Below are positions 62,326 to 64,000 of a stretch of 64,000 nt of DNA, piece by piece (position 1 is the first letter of the stretch; the number at the start of each line of letters is the position of its first letter). Below the pieces are notes generated by a model. The model searched no databases. It was not told the origin of the DNA and saw only the letters and a program-made list of their open reading frames with translations. The DNA lies in assembly GCF_020630935.1 (NCBI RefSeq), contig NZ_JAHDIG010000003.1, forward strand, positions 13,634-77,633, given 5' to 3'. The position numbers and the translations under genes were made by a program. Origin of the DNA: Bernardetia sp. (lineage in GTDB: Bacteria > Bacteroidota > Bacteroidia > Cytophagales > Bernardetiaceae).

Positions 62326-63411
62326 TTATTCTGTATATACTTTCAGATGCGAAATCACTTCTTTAGGCTTCTTATATTCGTAGGTAATTTTGTCGCCATC
62401 TCTTACCTTACGCAGTCCTTCTAAAAGAATCTTATCAGTTTCTTTTAGTCCTTCACTAATCGCATACAAATCTTCCATTTCTGCTCCAATAGAGATTTGC
62501 CTAGAACGCACAATATTATCTTTGTCCACCACAAAAACATATTTATTATCCAAAATTTCATACGTCGCTTTTTGTGGGACAATGATAGCTTCTCTAAATG
62601 GAATATTCATCTGAATATTTCCAGTTTCGCCATGTCTTAAAAGTTGATTTGGATTGGGAAAACTAGCACGAAAAGCAATATTTCCAGTTTCATTATTAAA
62701 ATCAGCTTCAATAACATCAATTCTTCCTGTCTGTGGGAATAGTTTATTATTTGCCATTACCAATTTTACTTTTGTAACACTATCCTCTTTTTTGTGAGAT
62801 TGGTATTCCAAATATTCATTTTCAGGAACATTAAAATACACCCACATGGTGCTATTATCTGAAAGGGTAGTTAGCAGTTCGCCTTCATCTAAAAGACTTC
62901 CCTGTCTTACTTTTAGTCTATCCATAATACCATCAAAAGGAGCTGTGATTTTTGTAAATCCTAAATGCACTTGTGTAAGAGAGAGTTCTGCTTTGGCTTT
63001 GTCTAATTTTGCTTTAGCAAGCGCAAGTTCGTTGGGAGAAACTATTGAACTATCAGCTAACCTTTTGGTATTTTGATATTCAATATTTGCAAAATCTACT
63101 TCTGCTTGTGCTTTTTTAGTTTCTGCTTCGTAGAGCATTGGCATAATCTGAAACATCATTTGCCCTTTCTTTACAAGTTGTCCTTCATCTACATACGTAT
63201 CTTGCAAATAGCCTTTTTCTAACGCTCTAAGTTCAATATGACGAATAGAATGAATTTGACAAACATACTCTTTTGTAATTGAAGTATCCATTTTGATGGG
63301 ACTTGTAACTAAAAAGTGAGTTTTTTCTTCTTTTTTTTCTTTGTGGGATTGGCAGCTTACGCTACATACACAAATACATAAGCACATAAGCCCAAGTAAT
63401 ATCTTATTCAT
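62326..63411 (-). CDS. RND periplasmic adaptor (membrane fusion) lipoprotein
   Basis: 361 aa from the ATG at 63411, which gives a proper lipoprotein leader (M-N-K-I-L-L-G-L-M-C-L-C-I-C-V-C-S-V-S-C). The frame goes on to 63477 without signal character. Barrel-sandwich hybrid (about 50-90 and 150-180, D-E-G-Q-L-V-K-K-G-Q), alpha hairpin (about 90-145) and beta-barrel follow. First gene of the operon; joins pump to outer-membrane factor. Confidence 0.93.
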   Translation of the reverse strand: MNKILLGLMCLCICVCSVSCQSHKEKKEEKTHFLVTSPIKMDTSITKEYVCQIHSIRHIELRALEKGYLQDTYVDEGQLVKKGQMMFQIMPMLYEAETKKAQAEVDFANIEYQNTKRLADSSIVSPNELALAKAKLDKAKAELSLTQVHLGFTKITAPFDGIMDRLKVRQGSLLDEGELLTTLSDNSTMWVYFNVPENEYLEYQSHKKEDSVTKVKLVMANNKLFPQTGRIDVIEADFNNETGNIAFRASFPNPNQLLRHGETGNIQMNIPFREAIIVPQKATYEILDNKYVFVVDKDNIVRSRQISIGAEMEDLYAISEGLKETDKILLEGLRKVRDGDKITYEYKKPKEVISHLKVYTE

Positions 63412-63616
63412 GATAATCTTTGTTATAATTTTTGTAATACCTAAAAAAAGTGGATATATACAGCCTAAGTGTAGCACAGGTATTTTAAAATCAAAGCATT
63501 ACACAAAATGGTATAATGGATTTAATACGTGCGAAAAATCACTAAGAAAGCTGATATATGAAATGAGGTAGGGAAATTGAAGCTTGACTCCTACCTAAAG
63601 AGAAGAAAAAACGGCA

Positions 63617-64000
63617 TTACAATCTGAACACTTGGAACAGAACATAACATTTGTGGAATAAGAAGTAATTAAGACTTTCATTTCTTCGGAGATAGCTTTT
63701 ATTATATTGGTAAAATCTATCAAAAAAGAAAACGACAGGAGTAGATAAAAGAGAAATAGGCTGTTTTGACACTATTTCAAAAGAAGAAAATTTATCTTCT
63801 TTCTCTTTTTCTTCTTTCTCAAAGAGAGGAAAATCAAAATCTTTATTTTGTGTATTTCTATCGTGAGAAGATTCTGACTGAAGAATAGTAATACCTACTT
63901 GGAGGTCTGTATCTGAAGTATTAAGCTCAAATTTGTGTAAAAACTTTTCAAAAAAATCTTCTGAAGATTTAGTTTCATCTACCGTATTTGTATGGGCATA
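63617..64000 (-). CDS. 3' end of an unidentified gene (truncated by the window)
   Basis: Minus-strand frame open from the window edge for 127 codons to a TAA at 63617-63619; there is no methionine codon in it, so the start is outside. The product is acidic in the middle (L-F-E-K-E-E-K-E-K-E-D-K) and ends with aromatic and hydrophobic residues (Y-F-L-F-H-K-C-Y-V-L-F-Q-V-F-R-L). No family recognised. It lies upstream of the efflux operon on the same strand. Confidence 0.5.
   Translation of the reverse strand, partial: YAHTNTVDETKSSEDFFEKFLHKFELNTSDTDLQVGITILQSESSHDRNTQNKDFDFPLFEKEEKEKEDKFSSFEIVSKQPISLLSTPVVFFFDRFYQYNKSYLRRNESLNYFLFHKCYVLFQVFRL

Overview
The window is AT-rich DNA from a member of the Bacteroidota, most likely a marine gliding Cytophagales bacterium related to Bernardetia/Flexibacter. 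This placement is inferred from four things: type IX secretion (T9SS) C-terminal sorting domains on two large exported proteins; the absence of Shine-Dalgarno motifs together with Bacteroidota-type promoters (TTG, about 16-21 bases, TAnnTTTG); families typical of the phylum (DUF2480, 7TMR-DISM sensors, SprB-type repeats, RicT); and mevalonate-pathway genes. No rRNA, tRNA, CRISPR array or complete insertion sequence was seen.

Region by region. 1-3.8 kb: the 3' part of a giant modular surface protein with tandem 80-residue repeats, HYR-like, leucine-rich and Ig-like domains and a T9SS tail. 3.9-13.5 kb: an aldo/keto reductase, a MoxR/ChlI-like AAA+ ATPase, a Cache-HAMP-SpoIIE phosphatase, an M24 peptidase, a membrane-anchored LAS-type peptidase, a bacterial PH-domain protein and superoxide dismutase. 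13.6-25.2 kb: a glycosyltransferase, hemL, an Xaa-Pro aminopeptidase, a DUF3999-like protein, DUF2480, pdxJ, a PhyH-type oxygenase and a 7TMR-DISM-SpoIIE phosphatase. 25.5-36.9 kb: mutS2, a VOC protein, an exported protein with a frameshift, a methyltransferase, a T9SS-exported peptidoglycan-recognition amidase, phaB, kdsD and an ADP-ribosylglycohydrolase. 37.1-44.8 kb: a leucine-rich-repeat protein, a GHMP kinase next to HMG-CoA reductase (mevalonate pathway), an M28 peptidase, a fatty acid desaturase and an RluA-family pseudouridine synthase.

44.8-50.2 kb is the accessory hot spot. Short exported or lipoprotein-like genes sit among long direct repeats and several orphan 3' gene tails: the tail of an apparent polymorphic toxin 3 bp before an immunity-like gene, a 71-codon tail duplicated from the neighbouring DUF393 gene, and two tails of a small-protein family ending in PARLPK. 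50.2-57.2 kb returns to core genes: a CMD protein, ricT, a lipoprotein with a 143-bp MITE inserted exactly at its stop codon, a Nif3-family protein, a cNMP-binding/MinD-like fusion, rdgB and a SprB-repeat lipoprotein with a heme-binding-like motif. 57.4-63.4 kb is a complete RND efflux operon (membrane fusion protein, pump, outer-membrane factor; minus strand). The last 0.4 kb holds the 3' end of another minus-strand gene.

An overarching feature is a dense set of dispersed intergenic repeat families. Several copies run into gene ends and supply the final codons and stop. They also bound the mosaic region, which suggests that recombination between repeats has reshuffled small genes there.
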